A stretch of DNA of 64,000 nt from Aestuariivirga sp. (lineage in GTDB: Bacteria > Pseudomonadota > Alphaproteobacteria > Rhizobiales > Aestuariivirgaceae): positions 62,001-126,000 of the forward strand of contig NZ_JADCDB010000004.1 of assembly GCF_020252395.1 (NCBI RefSeq), in the 5' to 3' direction. The notes below the pieces were generated by a model. The model was not told the DNA's origin, did not search any database, and was given only the letters and a program-made list of their open reading frames with translations. The position numbers were made by a program, and so were the translations under genes. Of this stretch, positions 19,402 to 29,089 are shown piece after piece. Positions within the stretch are counted from its first letter, which is position 1. Each line of letters begins with the position of its first letter.

Positions 19402-20049
19402 CTATCCTGCAGTCTTGGCAAGCGGCGCGGGCTTTACGTCGAAGAGCGCCATGTCCATGACGAGTGCAATCAGCTGATCGATCCCCTCTCCCGTCTTGCA
19501 GTTGGTGAAGATGAAGGGCTTCTTACCCCGCATCAGCTTCGAGTCGCGGTCCATCACCTCGAGGCTGGCGCCGACATAGGGGGCCAGATCCTTCTTGTTG
19601 ATGACCAAAATGTCCGACTGGCAGACACCCGCCCCGTTCTTGCGCGGGATCTTGTCGCCGGCGGCGACGTCGATCACGTAGATGTAGAAGTCCGCCAGCG
19701 CCGGGCTGAAGGTGAGGGTGAGATTGTCGCCGCCCGACTCGATCAGGATCACGTCGCTGTCCGGGTACTTCTCCTCCATCTCCTCGACAGCCGCGATGTT
19801 CATCGAAGGATCTTCGCGCACCGCGGTGTGCGGGCAGGCGCCCGTCTCGACGCCCACGATCTTCTCCTCGACGAGGATGCCCTTCAGGGTGCGGCGCACC
19901 TGCTTTGCATCCTCGGTGGTGACGACGTCATTGGTGATGATCAGCGGCTTTATCCCCATGTCGATAAGGCGCGGGGTGATGGTCTCGATGACCGCCGTCT
20001 TGCCCGATCCGACCGGGCCGCCAATGCCGATGCGCGTGATTTTCTTCAT
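19402..20049 (-). CDS. ureG: Urease accessory GTPase UreG
   Basis: A 215-residue SIMIBI GTPase. The P-loop GPVGSGKTA is at residues 11-19; the nickel-binding CPH motif is in [15 protein letters not shown]; the G4-like [11 protein letters not shown] is near residue 155. UreG delivers nickel to urease on GTP hydrolysis with UreE as donor and UreF/UreD as partners. Its length is typical. It lies 21 bases after ureF and three bases before ureD on the same strand. Confidence 0.96.
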   Translation of the reverse strand: MKKITRIGIGGPVGSGKTAVIETITPRLIDMGIKPLIITNDVVTTEDAKQVRRTLKGILVEEKIVGVETGACPHTAVREDPSMNIAAVEEMEEKYPDSDVILIESGGDNLTLTFSPALADFYIYVIDVAAGDKIPRKNGAGVCQSDILVINKKDLAPYVGASLEVMDRDSKLMRGKKPFIFTNCKTGEGIDQLIALVMDMALFDVKPAPLAKTAG

Positions 20050-20070
20050 ATATGCCTCCTCTCCCGGCGC

Positions 20071-20799
20071 TCAGTTCATGAACAGCCGGACATGGGTTGT
20101 GGTGTGATGCGCGACGAGAACGTCGAAGACGGGCGCGAATGTGCTCATTTCGTCGAGCGTGAGATCGCGGATCGCCTCGTATTCGGCCTGCGTATGCTGC
20201 AGCACGCCGAACAGAGTGCGCTGGGTGTCGAGGTGGTCGATGCGCATCAGCCGCAGCGCAGCGCCGAGGATCATCGAGGCGACGCCATATTGGTGGACGA
20301 CGAAGGCCTCCGCCTCGTCCGCGCCGAGCTGGGCGAAGGCAATGGCCTGGCCGACCGGGTAGCAGCCGGGAGTGTCCTCCGCGCGGATGCCGGCGAGCCA
20401 GCGTTCGAGCATCGGGAAGCTGCTGATCTTGAGCGCGAGTTCGGCAAATTTCTTGCCCATGCGCGACGTCATCATCTGCTGTTCCTCGCCCACCCGGCGG
20501 CAGGCGAGTTCACTGTCGGCGGCGAGCACAGTATCGTAATCACCGGCTACCGCCGCCCGGTGGGCGTGGAGCAGCGCAACGCCATCCATGCGCGAGGCCT
20601 GACGCATGGCCACCGCCACGAAGTCGCGCAGCGACGCGGGATCCGTGACGACCTGCGTCTGCAACGCGGACTCGAGGCCGTTGGAGAAGGCAAAGGATCC
20701 GATGGGCAGCGTCGAATCCGCGAACTGCATCAGCCGCGCGAGATGCACCATCTCGCGTGCGGCGCGTTGCCCTTCGGGTTTTGCTTTTGCGCGGGGCAT
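20071..20799 (-). CDS. ureF: Urease accessory protein UreF
   Basis: A 242-residue all-helical UreF. The family motif LMQFADSTLPIGSFAFSNGLE is close to the N-terminus (residues 22-42), and the HQYGVASMILGAALRLMRI segment near the end of the fold is also diagnostic. UreF bridges UreD and UreG in the activation complex. The first ATG gives a 16-residue basic lead before the fold, and an internal Met just before the fold (REMVHLARL) is an alternative start. Eight bases separate it from the ureE stop. Confidence 0.93.
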   Translation of the reverse strand: MPRAKAKPEGQRAAREMVHLARLMQFADSTLPIGSFAFSNGLESALQTQVVTDPASLRDFVAVAMRQASRMDGVALLHAHRAAVAGDYDTVLAADSELACRRVGEEQQMMTSRMGKKFAELALKISSFPMLERWLAGIRAEDTPGCYPVGQAIAFAQLGADEAEAFVVHQYGVASMILGAALRLMRIDHLDTQRTLFGVLQHTQAEYEAIRDLTLDEMSTFAPVFDVLVAHHTTTHVRLFMN

Positions 20800-20807
20800 C
20801 AGGCGCC

Positions 20808-21398
20808 CTAACCACGGGACCGTGTGAGTTCATAGATCGCAGCGTCACCATGATGATGGTGCGGCGTCGCATCGGCCCCGGCAAAGAGCAGGCGCATCTC
20901 CTTGGCTGTCAGCAGGCCGGCGATCTCCTCGCCCGGCACAAAGCGCGAAGTGATGTGCTCGAAGGCATGGGTGCGCATGACGGAAGACATGACCTTGCGG
21001 TCGACCGACAGCGGCACGTAGACCGTGGCGCCCTTGATGACGGCCGGCCAGTGCTGGTTGCCCAGGCCGTGGCCCAGTTCGAAGCAGATGCGCAGAATCT
21101 CGGCGGGCGGCAGGCTCTCGATCTTCCCGAGCTCAATCACCAGCACCTCCTTCAGTGGGATGCGTGCGACGACGATGTGGTTGCGGGCCGCGTCAAAGTA
21201 GAGCACGTCGCCGTCATGAAGGTGCTCGCTGCGGGGCAGCGAGATCGCCAGTTCGATGCCGCCCTCGCTCGCCTTGCGCAAACGGCTCTTCGGCGCCTCC
21301 CACTGCTCCAGCACGAGGGGGTCGACAGTTCCGATCTTGGCGCGCTCCTGCCAGGCGGCATCTTGCAAATTGCCGAGCTTGCTTTCAACGATGATCAT
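20808..21398 (-). CDS. ureE: Urease nickel metallochaperone UreE
   Basis: A 196-residue UreE with the peptide-binding N-terminal domain (KSRLRKASEGGIELAISLPR), the metal-binding domain containing the ELGHGLGNQHWPA His motif, and a C-terminal tail with four consecutive histidines (PHHHHGD) that can hold extra nickel. ATG 21398 is chosen because AGGAGG stands just upstream; the open frame continues far upstream in ureC antisense-phase sequence and is not coding there. UreE hands nickel to UreG. It is separated from ureC by 122 bases, the largest gap in the operon. Confidence 0.94.
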   Translation of the reverse strand: MIIVESKLGNLQDAAWQERAKIGTVDPLVLEQWEAPKSRLRKASEGGIELAISLPRSEHLHDGDVLYFDAARNHIVVARIPLKEVLVIELGKIESLPPAEILRICFELGHGLGNQHWPAVIKGATVYVPLSVDRKVMSSVMRTHAFEHITSRFVPGEEIAGLLTAKEMRLLFAGADATPHHHHGDAAIYELTRSRG

Positions 21399-21520
21399 AA
21401 AACCTCCTGGCAAGACGGAAACGGAATACGGCACTTCCGGCAGAAGGGAGATTTCCCTTCGCCCCACGGCGCGCGCCATCCTCCGGCGCGGGGACGGACC
21501 GCCGCCACCGGCTGTGGGGA

Positions 21521-23239
21521 TCAGCTGAAGAAATAGAGCTGCGTGAGCGGCACATGGGTCGCCGGCTCGACGGTGGCGTGCTTGCCGTTGACGGTGACCG
21601 CGAAAGTCTCCGGGTTCACTTCGATAACCGGCAGGCAGTCGTTGCGCACCATGCTGTCCTTGGTGATGGTGCGGGTGCCATAAACCGGAACGACCTTCGA
21701 CTTCAGTCCATAGCGGCCGGCGATGCCGTCTTGCATGGCAGCGTGCGATGTAAAGGTCACGCGCGTCTTCGGGATCACCGAATTGAGGCCGCCGAACATC
21801 GGGCGATAGGTGACCGGCTGAGGCGTGGGCAGCGAGGCGTTGGGATCTCCCATCAGCGACCAGGAGATCATGCCGCCCTTGATCACCATCTTGGGCTTGG
21901 CGCCGAAGAAGGCAGGCTCCCAGAGCACCAGGTCGGCCATCTTGCCGACTTCGACCGAGCCAATCACATGGGCAACGCCCTGCGCGATGGCGGGGTTGAT
22001 CGTCACCTTGGAGACGAAGCGCAGGACGCGCTGATTGTCGTTGCCCGACGTATCGCCCGCATAGGCGCCTGTGCGCTCCTTCATCAGATGCGCGGTCTGG
22101 ATGGTGCGCATCCAGTTCTCGCCGACGCGGCCCATGGCCTGGCTGTCGCTCGACAGGATGGAGATGGCGCCCATGTCGTGGAGCACGTTTTCCGCCGCGA
22201 TGGTTTCGGCGCGCACGCGGCTTTCGGCGAAGGCGACGTCGGTCGGGATCTTGGGGCTGAGATTGTGACAGATCATCGTCATGTCGAACAATTCGGCCTG
22301 GGAGTTGATGCCGTAGGGCAGGGTCGGGTTGGTCGAGCTCGGGATGACGTTCGACAGGCCCGCCACGCGGATGATGTCCGGGGCATGGCCACCCCCGGCG
22401 CCCTCCGTGTGGTAGGTGTGGATGGTGCGGCCCTCGAAGGCGGCGATGGTGTTCTCGACGAAGCCCGACTCGTTCAGCGTGTCGGTGTGGATGCAAACCT
22501 GCACGTCTTGCTGGTCCGCCACCGTCAGGGCATTGCGGATCGCCGCCGGGGTGCTGCCCCAGTCTTCATGGATCTTGAAACCCATGGCGCCGGCGCGGAT
22601 CTGCTCTTCGAGCGGAACAGGAGCGGAGCCATTGCCCTTGCCCAGCACGCCGGCATTCACCGGCCATGAGTCGAAGGCACTCAACATCATTTCGATGTTC
22701 CACGTGCCGGACGTGATCGTCGTGCCGTTAGTACCGTCCGAGGGACCGATGCCGCCGCCGAACAGCGTGGTAACGCCATTGCTCAGCGCGGCCTCCGCCT
22801 GCTGGGGCGAAATGAAGTGAACGTGCGCATCGATACCGCCGGCGGTGAGGATCAGATGCTCGCCGGAGATCGCGTCGGTGCCCGGTCCAAGCGCCAGGCC
22901 GCGGGTCACGCCCGGCATGACCGCCGGGTTGCCAGCCTTGCCGATGCCACAGATCAGGCCGTTCTTGATGCCGACGTCGGCCTTGATGACGCCCAGCACG
23001 CCGTCGAGGATGGTGACGCTCGTGATCACCAGGTCCGGCGCGCCGGCAGCGCTGGTCAGTTCGTTGTCGAAGCCCATGCCGTCACGCAGCGTCTTGCCGC
23101 CGCCGTACACGGCCTCTTCGCCATAGACCCGGAGGTCCCTCTCGATTTCGATGAAGAGATTTGTGTCACCGAGACGAACCTTGTCGCCCGCCGTCGGACC
23201 GAAGAGATCGGCGTATTGCCTTCTTGATATCTTAGCCAT
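21521..23239 (-). CDS. ureC: Urease alpha (catalytic) subunit UreC
   Basis: A 572-residue amidohydrolase. The nickel ligands and catalytic residues are in place: HVHFISP, the carbamylated Lys in [16 protein letters not shown], the [15 protein letters not shown] segment, the flap Cys-His in MICHNLSP and the Asp in [12 protein letters not shown]. It hydrolyses urea to ammonia and carbamate in the cytoplasm as part of the UreABC trimer. The length matches the family. It follows ureB by 35 bases. Nothing suggests inactivation. Confidence 0.97.
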   Translation of the reverse strand: MAKISRRQYADLFGPTAGDKVRLGDTNLFIEIERDLRVYGEEAVYGGGKTLRDGMGFDNELTSAAGAPDLVITSVTILDGVLGVIKADVGIKNGLICGIGKAGNPAVMPGVTRGLALGPGTDAISGEHLILTAGGIDAHVHFISPQQAEAALSNGVTTLFGGGIGPSDGTNGTTITSGTWNIEMMLSAFDSWPVNAGVLGKGNGSAPVPLEEQIRAGAMGFKIHEDWGSTPAAIRNALTVADQQDVQVCIHTDTLNESGFVENTIAAFEGRTIHTYHTEGAGGGHAPDIIRVAGLSNVIPSSTNPTLPYGINSQAELFDMTMICHNLSPKIPTDVAFAESRVRAETIAAENVLHDMGAISILSSDSQAMGRVGENWMRTIQTAHLMKERTGAYAGDTSGNDNQRVLRFVSKVTINPAIAQGVAHVIGSVEVGKMADLVLWEPAFFGAKPKMVIKGGMISWSLMGDPNASLPTPQPVTYRPMFGGLNSVIPKTRVTFTSHAAMQDGIAGRYGLKSKVVPVYGTRTITKDSMVRNDCLPVIEVNPETFAVTVNGKHATVEPATHVPLTQLYFFS

Positions 23240-23274
23240 CTCAAAGCTCCCTTGAATGATGGTGAGGCGGTGGC

Positions 23275-23685
23275 TTAGGGCTTGTTCTTAAATCCGTACC
23301 GGCCCAACCGCTCCAACGCGTCTGCGAGGCGGGGGCGATAGTCGTCGTTACTCCCGTCACCCACCCAGCCATTGACCAGGCCGTTAAAGCCAAGAACCCG
23401 CTGCTTGCCCCGATAGGGAACAAGGCTGACTTCCTTTTCGTCGCCCGGTTCGAAGCGGATGGCGGTGCTGGCAGGGATGTTGAGGCGCTTGCCGAAGGCC
23501 TGGCCCCGGTCAAATTCGAGGTCGGCATTGGTTTCGAAGAAGTGGTAGTGAGAGCCCACCTGGATCGGCCGGTCCCCGGTATTGCGCACCTTGATCGCGG
23601 TCACCGGATAGCCGGCATTGATCTCGATGTCGCCGGCGGCGAGAAGCAATCCTCCAACCGGGATCGTGTTCTGGTCTTGCGCCAT
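23275..23685 (-). CDS. ureB: Urease beta subunit UreB
   Basis: A 136-residue UreB with [19 protein letters not shown] near the start, the [11 protein letters not shown] motif and a [14 protein letters not shown] segment. It packs against UreC in the urease trimer. ATG 23685 is selected because GGAGAG stands just upstream and the family N-terminus begins here; an ATG at 23709, overlapping the ureA stop, would add eight residues that contain this ribosome site. Length is slightly above the usual 101-136 range owing to the C-terminal extension with [16 protein letters not shown]. Confidence 0.95.
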   Translation of the reverse strand: MAQDQNTIPVGGLLLAAGDIEINAGYPVTAIKVRNTGDRPIQVGSHYHFFETNADLEFDRGQAFGKRLNIPASTAIRFEPGDEKEVSLVPYRGKQRVLGFNGLVNGWVGDGSNDDYRPRLADALERLGRYGFKNKP

Positions 23686-23705
23686 TGCGGCCTCTCCTTT
23701 CGGGA

Positions 23706-24008
23706 TCACTTGACGGGTTCGTGAACGGTGACGAGCCGGCTGCCGTCGGTGAACACGGCCTCCACCTGCACGTAAGGGATCATCTCGACGACGCCGTCCA
23801 TGACATCATCGCGGGTGATGACCTTGCCGGCCAGTTCCATGACCTGCTCCAGCGTCTTGCCGGCGCGTGCGCCTTCGAGTGCCGCCACGGAGATGAGCGA
23901 CACCGTCTCCGGATGATTGAGCTTCAGCCCCTGGTCCTTCCGGCGCTGGGCCACCTGGGCCATCATATAGATAAGAAGCTTGTCGATCTCGCGTGGCGTG
24001 AAATGCAT
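23706..24008 (-). CDS. ureA: Urease gamma subunit UreA
   Basis: A 100-residue Ure[21 protein letters not shown] start, [22 protein letters not shown], and the [19 protein letters not shown] end are all canonical. First gene of the operon ureA-B-C-E-F-G-D, all on the minus strand, with ureB starting 20 bases downstream. GGAGACC lies upstream of the ATG. There is no urea transporter or regulator next to it; the promoter should lie in the 600 bases upstream, where I see no clear -35/-10 or sigma-54 site. Confidence 0.97.
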   Translation of the reverse strand: MHFTPREIDKLLIYMMAQVAQRRKDQGLKLNHPETVSLISVAALEGARAGKTLEQVMELAGKVITRDDVMDGVVEMIPYVQVEAVFTDGSRLVTVHEPVK

Positions 24009-24607
24009 GTGCCGGTCTCCTGACTGCTATGGGGCGGCGATTGCGGCCTCACATCAGCGCCGCCGTCCTTGCGGCACCTCTTGTCTTCAACTCGAAATAA
24101 AGCTTCGAATTCCGCCCGAGTAAAGCGTTATTGCCCAATTGCCGCACCTCGAAAACGCGCAAGATGTGTGTAAGGATGGGGCGATCTCAGCCCAGCCATC
24201 AGATCCAGCCGGCCGCAATGGCCATGCATGCGAGTGCCCCTCAGACCCGCGTGGCCTGGCCCGAATTGCGGACGAGCAGCTCCACCGGAGTGGGGGGTCC
24301 GGCGGCGGCACGTATCCGTCCTGGAGCCAGCCAAGAACGGTGGTAGCGATGCGCACGCCGAAATCCGCGATGCCGCGTCCGGCCGATGCTAGGGTGGGAG
24401 AGGCCCGAGCCGGCACAGTGGACGCTGCCAGGGCGCATTTCGCAACGCGGGCAAGGGTGGAGGCCCCGCTCATGCCTGGGCTCCTTGCCATAAGAGGGGC
24501 AACCCCTGATATCGGCCACACCGGGCGCCGTTTCCAGTCCCTTTCGCATCGCAAGAGTGTGATGGGAGGTGACGCGACATGGCCGGGAAAACCTGCAATA
24601 TGGCGAG
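24009..24607. other. Divergent gap between urease operon and msrQ-like gene
   Basis: Nearly 600 bases without a firm gene. It must hold the promoters for ureA (minus) and the MsrQ-like gene (plus). One minus-strand frame, 24087-24473, starts at an ATG with AAGGAG seven bases upstream and encodes 128 residues (MSGASTLARVAKCALA at the start, IATTVLGWLQDGYVPPPDPP in the middle). Its second half has no protein character, so I leave it as a weak candidate and not a gene call. Confidence 0.35.
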
Positions 24608-25468
24608 ATGTCTCCGATCACCGACCGCGCCGGACGATTCTCGTGGCTGAAGACCCTGTGCCTGATGCTGCTTGTGGCCCCGGCCGCCTGGCTGGCTTGG
24701 CGCGCCCTGAACCATGATCTCGGCCCCCGCGCAATGACAGAGGCGCTGCACGTCACCGGACGTTGGGCGGTGCGCTTCCTGCTGGCGGCACTGGCGGTGA
24801 CGCCGCTGCAGCGGCTGTTCCGCTGGAACAGGCTGGCGCTGATCCGGCGCATGCTGGGTGTTGGCGCCTTCACCTGGGCGTCGGGGCATCTGCTCCTCTA
24901 TATCGCCAGCCAGGGCTATGACCTGCCGCATGTCGCGAGCGAGATCGTCCACCGCTACTACCTCGCCATCGGTTTCGCGGCGCTGGCGGGGCTGGCGCTG
25001 CTCGCAGCGACATCGACAGATGGCATGATCGCGCGCCTGGGACCTTGGTGGAAGCGCCTGCACCGCGCGGTTTATATTTTGACGGCCCTCGCCATCGTGC
25101 ATTTCTTCATGCAGTCGAAGCTCGATGCCAGCGAGGCAACGCTGATGGCGGGATTGTTCCTGGCCCTGATGATCTATCGGCTGACCTTCCGCCTTCGCCT
25201 GCCGGTGAACGCCGCCATGCTGGCGGGCGTGGCCGTGGCCGCCGCCGCCGCAACCGCACTGGTCGAATTCGCCTGGTACGGGCTCGCCACCGGCGCCAAT
25301 CCGTGGCGCGTGCTCGCAGCCAATCTCCATGCCACTCAGGGCCTGCGCCCGGCGGTGGACGTGCTGCTGCTGGCCCTGGGCCTTGGCCTCTGCGCCGAGA
25401 TATACCGGCGGCGCAATGCGCAGTCTCCGGCTGCCGGCCTCCCGCCGCGGCTTTCGCGCGGCGCATGA
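24608..25468 (+). CDS. MsrQ/YedZ-like haem-binding membrane protein
   Basis: A 286-residue protein with six or more hydrophobic segments and the ferric-reductase-like pattern of MsrQ: RWAVRFLLAALAVTPLQRL, RRMLGVGAFTWASGHLLLY and WWKRLHRAVYILTALAIVHF, whose His residues would bind haem b. MsrQ passes electrons to the periplasmic molybdo-enzyme MsrP, which repairs methionine sulfoxide. No msrP gene is adjacent, and the C-terminal 70 residues are longer than usual, so the partner is unknown. ATG 24608 fits the family start, although a GTG at 24569 with GGAGG-like sequence upstream is possible. It is convergent with the dehydrogenase gene, nine bases apart. Confidence 0.8.
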   Translation: MSPITDRAGRFSWLKTLCLMLLVAPAAWLAWRALNHDLGPRAMTEALHVTGRWAVRFLLAALAVTPLQRLFRWNRLALIRRMLGVGAFTWASGHLLLYIASQGYDLPHVASEIVHRYYLAIGFAALAGLALLAATSTDGMIARLGPWWKRLHRAVYILTALAIVHFFMQSKLDASEATLMAGLFLALMIYRLTFRLRLPVNAAMLAGVAVAAAAATALVEFAWYGLATGANPWRVLAANLHATQGLRPAVDVLLLALGLGLCAEIYRRRNAQSPAAGLPPRLSRGA

Positions 25469-25477
25469 GAAGGCGCG

Positions 25478-27895
25478 TCAGAGCTTGACGCGCATCGCCT
25501 TGCTTTCCGGATCATAGGGCGAGGCGGGAATGACCCGCGCCTTGCGCGCCTGCCCGGCCACGTGAACCGTCAGTTCGGTGCCAGGCTTGGCGGCGTCACG
25601 ATCCACCAGCGCCATGGCGAGGCTTTTCTTCACCGTGTGGCCATAGCCGCCCGAGGTCACGTAGCCCACGCGCTTGTCACCAAGCCAGACAGGCTCATAG
25701 CCCGAAGCGTCGGCGTCGGTGGCATCGACTTCCAGCGTCACCAGCAGCGTTCTTGCACCCTCCTCGCGCTCCCTCGACGCCGCGCCCTTTCCCACGAAGT
25801 CCGGCTTGCCGAAGGCGATGAAGCGGTCCATTCCAGTCATGCCCGGCGTATAGCTCTGGCGGAACTCGGCCGACCAAATGCCGAAGCTCTTCTCCAGCCG
25901 CATCGACAGCAGGGCGTTGTAACCATATTCGACGACGCCGAGGTCCTTGCCGACCTCGAGCAGGGTCTTGCGCAACCGCGCATGTTCCACCGACGGGCAG
26001 TTGATCTCATAGCCGAGTTCGCCCACGACCGAGAGGCGGCCCACCCGCGTGCGGTGCAGACCGGCATCTAACGTCCTGCACCCAAGGAAGGGCAGCGCCT
26101 TCGAGGAGATGTCATCGCTCGTCAGCCGCTGCAGCAACGCATGCGAATTGGGGCCGGACAGCGAGAAGCCGGTAACGGTGTCGGAAATGTCCTTCACCTC
26201 GGCGCCTTCGATCAGATGATCCTCGAACCAGCGCATGTGCCACTGGCGGAGATAGTAGGAGCCCATGATCCACCACGAGCCATCGCCCCAGTTGAACACG
26301 GTGAGATCGCCCTTAAGGCGGCCGTCATGGCCCAGCATGGGCGCAAGGCGCGCGCGGCCCGGACCGGGAAGCTTGCAGGCCAGCAGCCGGTCGAGCCAGG
26401 CCTCGGCCTTGGGCCCCGCCACCTCGTAGCGCGAGAAGCCGGAGATATCGAGCACGCCCACGCCCTCGCGCACCTTGCGGCATTCCTCGCCCACGATGTC
26501 AAAAGCATTGGAGCGCTTGAGCGTCGGCTTCTCCTCGAAGCCCTTGGGCGCGAAATAGAGCGGCACCTCGAGGCCCCAGGAGCAGCCCCAGCGCGCGCCT
26601 GCCTCTGTCATGTCCTGGTAGGCGCCCGCGGTCTTCAGCGGCCGGCCCGCCCAAAGCTGCTCATTGGGATAGGACATGACGAAGCGGCGGGAATAGAACT
26701 GCCCCGTCGTCTGGCGGATGTATTCGCGGTTCTCGGTGAAGGCGCCATAGCGCGCAATGTCCATGCCATAGATGTCGGCTTGCGGTTCGCCCTCGACCAT
26801 CCATTCCGCCAGCGACTTGCCAACACCGCCGCCCTGCAGGAAGCCTGCCATCACGCCGCAGGCCGTCCAGTAGTTCTTCAGTCCCCGGACGGGTCCGACC
26901 AGCGGGTTGCCATCGGGCGAGAAGGTGAAGGCGCCGTTGACCCAGCGCTTGATGCCGGTGCGGTTCATAACGGGATAGCGCTTGTAGACGAAGGCGAGCT
27001 CGTCCGAGATGCGGTCGATGTCCTCCTGGATCAGATCGAAGCCATAGTCCCAGGGCGCGCCATCCATGTTCCAGTGCTTGTAGTTCCGCTCATAGATGCC
27101 GATGAGCAGGCCCTTCCCTTCCTGGCGCACATAGGTGAATCCCTCGAGATCGATCATCATGGGTATCTCGCGGTCCATGGCCTGGATCTCGGGGATCGAC
27201 TCGGTGATGAAATAGTGATGCTCCATCGGGCTGAGAGGCAGTTCGATGCCCGCCATGCGGCCCACTTGCTTGGCCCACAACCCGCCGGCATTAACCACAT
27301 GCCCGGCGGTGATGGTGCCCTTCTCGGTCACGATGGTCCAGCTGCCGTCTGCCTTCGGGTGCAATTCCAGCACGCGGTTGTGCTCCAACACCGTCGCCCC
27401 GCGCATGCGCGCCGCCCTGGCATAGGCGTGCACCACGCCCGAAGGGTCGATGTAGCCTTCGCGCTCGGCATAGAGCGCGCCCAGCACATCGCCCGTCTCG
27501 AAGATCGGGCAGGCTGCGCGCACTTCATCGGGTCCTGCAAGCCGGACGTCCTCGATACCCATGGTCTGGAACACGCGGTAGGAAGCCTGCAGCCATTCCC
27601 AGCGCTCAGGCGCCGACGCCACCGAATAGCCGCCCGTCATGTGCATGCCCACACTCTGGCCAGACTCCTTCTCGATCTCCGAGAGCAGGTCGATGGTATA
27701 GGCCTGCAGTGCCGCGATATTCGGATCTGCATTGAGCGCATGAAAGCCGCCGGCCGCATGCCAGCTCGAACCGGCGGTGAGCACCGAGCGTTCGAGCAGG
27801 ACCGTGTCGTTCCACCCGAACTTGGCGAGGTGATAGAGCACGGATGCGCCGACGACGCCGCCACCGATCACGGCCACCCTGTAATGCGACTTCAT
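25478..27895 (-). CDS. Dimethylglycine/sarcosine dehydrogenase-type FAD enzyme
   Basis: An 805-residue two-domain flavoenzyme. The N-terminal D-amino-acid-oxidase domain begins VAVIGGGVVGASVLYHLAK (FAD dinucleotide site) and carries SSWHAAGGFHAL, the region in which dimethylglycine dehydrogenase binds FAD covalently through His. The C-terminal half is an aminomethyltransferase (GcvT-like) domain with GLEVPLYFAPKG, VLDISGFSRYEV and GELGYEINCP, which binds folate and takes up the released C1 unit. It demethylates an N-methylated glycine-type substrate. ATG 27895 has GGAGA upstream. It stands alone, 10 kb from a betaine/TMAO-type transporter, which fits methylamine or betaine catabolism but does not prove a link. 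Confidence 0.88.
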   Translation of the reverse strand: MKSHYRVAVIGGGVVGASVLYHLAKFGWNDTVLLERSVLTAGSSWHAAGGFHALNADPNIAALQAYTIDLLSEIEKESGQSVGMHMTGGYSVASAPERWEWLQASYRVFQTMGIEDVRLAGPDEVRAACPIFETGDVLGALYAEREGYIDPSGVVHAYARAARMRGATVLEHNRVLELHPKADGSWTIVTEKGTITAGHVVNAGGLWAKQVGRMAGIELPLSPMEHHYFITESIPEIQAMDREIPMMIDLEGFTYVRQEGKGLLIGIYERNYKHWNMDGAPWDYGFDLIQEDIDRISDELAFVYKRYPVMNRTGIKRWVNGAFTFSPDGNPLVGPVRGLKNYWTACGVMAGFLQGGGVGKSLAEWMVEGEPQADIYGMDIARYGAFTENREYIRQTTGQFYSRRFVMSYPNEQLWAGRPLKTAGAYQDMTEAGARWGCSWGLEVPLYFAPKGFEEKPTLKRSNAFDIVGEECRKVREGVGVLDISGFSRYEVAGPKAEAWLDRLLACKLPGPGRARLAPMLGHDGRLKGDLTVFNWGDGSWWIMGSYYLRQWHMRWFEDHLIEGAEVKDISDTVTGFSLSGPNSHALLQRLTSDDISSKALPFLGCRTLDAGLHRTRVGRLSVVGELGYEINCPSVEHARLRKTLLEVGKDLGVVEYGYNALLSMRLEKSFGIWSAEFRQSYTPGMTGMDRFIAFGKPDFVGKGAASREREEGARTLLVTLEVDATDADASGYEPVWLGDKRVGYVTSGGYGHTVKKSLAMALVDRDAAKPGTELTVHVAGQARKARVIPASPYDPESKAMRVKL

Positions 27896-28114
27896 GGAAA
27901 ATCTCCGACCCAAGAAACCCCGATGCGAAAAAGGCTAGTCGAGCCTCCCCGGGCTGTCCAGCGAGGCAAACCGGGCGCGGCGGGATCGCCGTCGCGCTGG
28001 AGCATGTCTTTATCGGCCAGGCGGTTCCACCTCGTCGGAACATGCGCTGGGAGCGTGTCTGGATAACCCCGGCTTTGTTGTACTTGTGCATTGGGCTCGG
28101 GGTGACGTTCTGTG

Positions 28115-28662
28115 TCATGTTACGGCTTTGGCCAGTTTGCGGAGGTTGTGGGCGGTGCGGATCAGGCTCCATCCGGCTCCAACGTTGTTCTGCCCCCTGA
28201 AGAGGAACTGCCGGAAGCCCCAGGCCTGTTTGATTTGACCGAAGACGGGGTCGAACACCTGCTTTCGAAGCCTCAGCGCGACGGCCGACCGGCCTTCCGG
28301 ATCTTCTTGGCCATCGCGGCCATGAGCGGTTTGGCTGTCAGTCTGCGATGTCCGGCGGCGTGTGGCTGGCCGTGCTGGCGTTGCCCGCGCTCCTGCATCC
28401 CGGAGGAAGGCCCCGCTCCGTCAGAGTCCGGATCGCTTGGATTCCGAGGCGATTCGGCCTCAAGTTCAGACTTGGCGGCGCGGATACCCTCCAGCCGGTG
28501 CTGCTTGTTAGCCATCCAGGACGGCGTCTCGTCACCGCGCTGCTGTGCGCCATGTTCAGCGTCCTCCGCCGCATCGGCTGTCTCCGCCGCCGCCAGCCAT
28601 GCCGCAACCTCCGCGGCAAGCTTCGGCTCCGCCGTCTCTATCCGGCCACAGCTCTCCCGCAA
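28115..28662 (-). pseudogene. Transposase remnant (IS1182/IS5-like), frameshifted and internally deleted
   Basis: The minus strand carries two pieces of one DDE transposase in different frames. The middle piece (28273-28662) is an Ala/Glu-rich linker with LAAEVAAWLAAAETADAAED and KQHRLEGIRAAK; the C-terminal piece (28115-28290) reads FDPVFGQIKQAWGFRQF, then a FRGQNNV segment and SLIRTAHNLRKLA before TGA. In related transposases about 100 residues with the catalytic acids lie between these pieces and are missing here. It is not functional. I see no clear terminal inverted repeats. Confidence 0.8.
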
Positions 28663-29089
28663 GCCCGCGCCAGCCTTTGCTCGGAATATATGCTACGGCT
28701 GTATCCATACAGCAAAAGCGCAAACATTATCACAGCATGATAGGGCGGCTTGCCGCGCTCCTCCTCGCAGCACCTCAGGACCAGCGACAGGTCCAGAGCT
28801 TCGCGAAACGTATCGCGAGCAAATGCACCCTAGCGCAACGGGCGATCAAGTGCACTGCACTCGAGGGCGTAAAGTTGCCCCAGCTCTTGACGCTGGAGCA
28901 TCTTTCGCGCTGCAAGTGATTCGACTTACTTGAACGGTGCTCTCGCCCGCCAAGCGGAGACTGGCGGGAGAATCGCGTCAGACCATCGAACACGCACGGC
29001 ACCTTGATGGCCCATTTGAAGACGCTCGGCATCTGGCGGAAGGTGGCGACGAAGCAAGACTTGGAGCACCTGAACGGCAGTAGCCCTCC
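28663..29089. other. Gene-poor stretch holding one dispersed repeat
   Basis: About 430 bases between the transposase remnant and the HupE/UreJ gene. Apart from the 42-bp repeat at 28892-28933 I see no gene. Since all genes to the right run leftward into it, a terminator is expected, and the repeat hairpin may serve. Confidence 0.4.
28892..28933 (+). repeat. 42-bp dispersed intergenic repeat, copy 2
   Basis: Starts GCTGGAGCATCTTTCGCG and continues GCAAGT...ACTTACTTG. About 34 of 42 positions match copy 1 (14058-14099, opposite strand), with 17 consecutive identical bases. Both copies are intergenic near gene 3' ends, as expected for a REP-like or mobile palindromic element. Confidence 0.75.

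Noticed and set aside
21406-22496. Upstream extension of the ureE frame into ureC
   Set aside because: The frame is open but His/Arg-rich and overlaps ureC in another phase; ureE has its own AGGAGG and ATG at 21398.
26141-28066. Plus-strand frame opposite the dimethylglycine-type dehydrogenase
   Set aside because: Shadow frame; the flavoenzyme on the other strand has full domains and a ribosome site.
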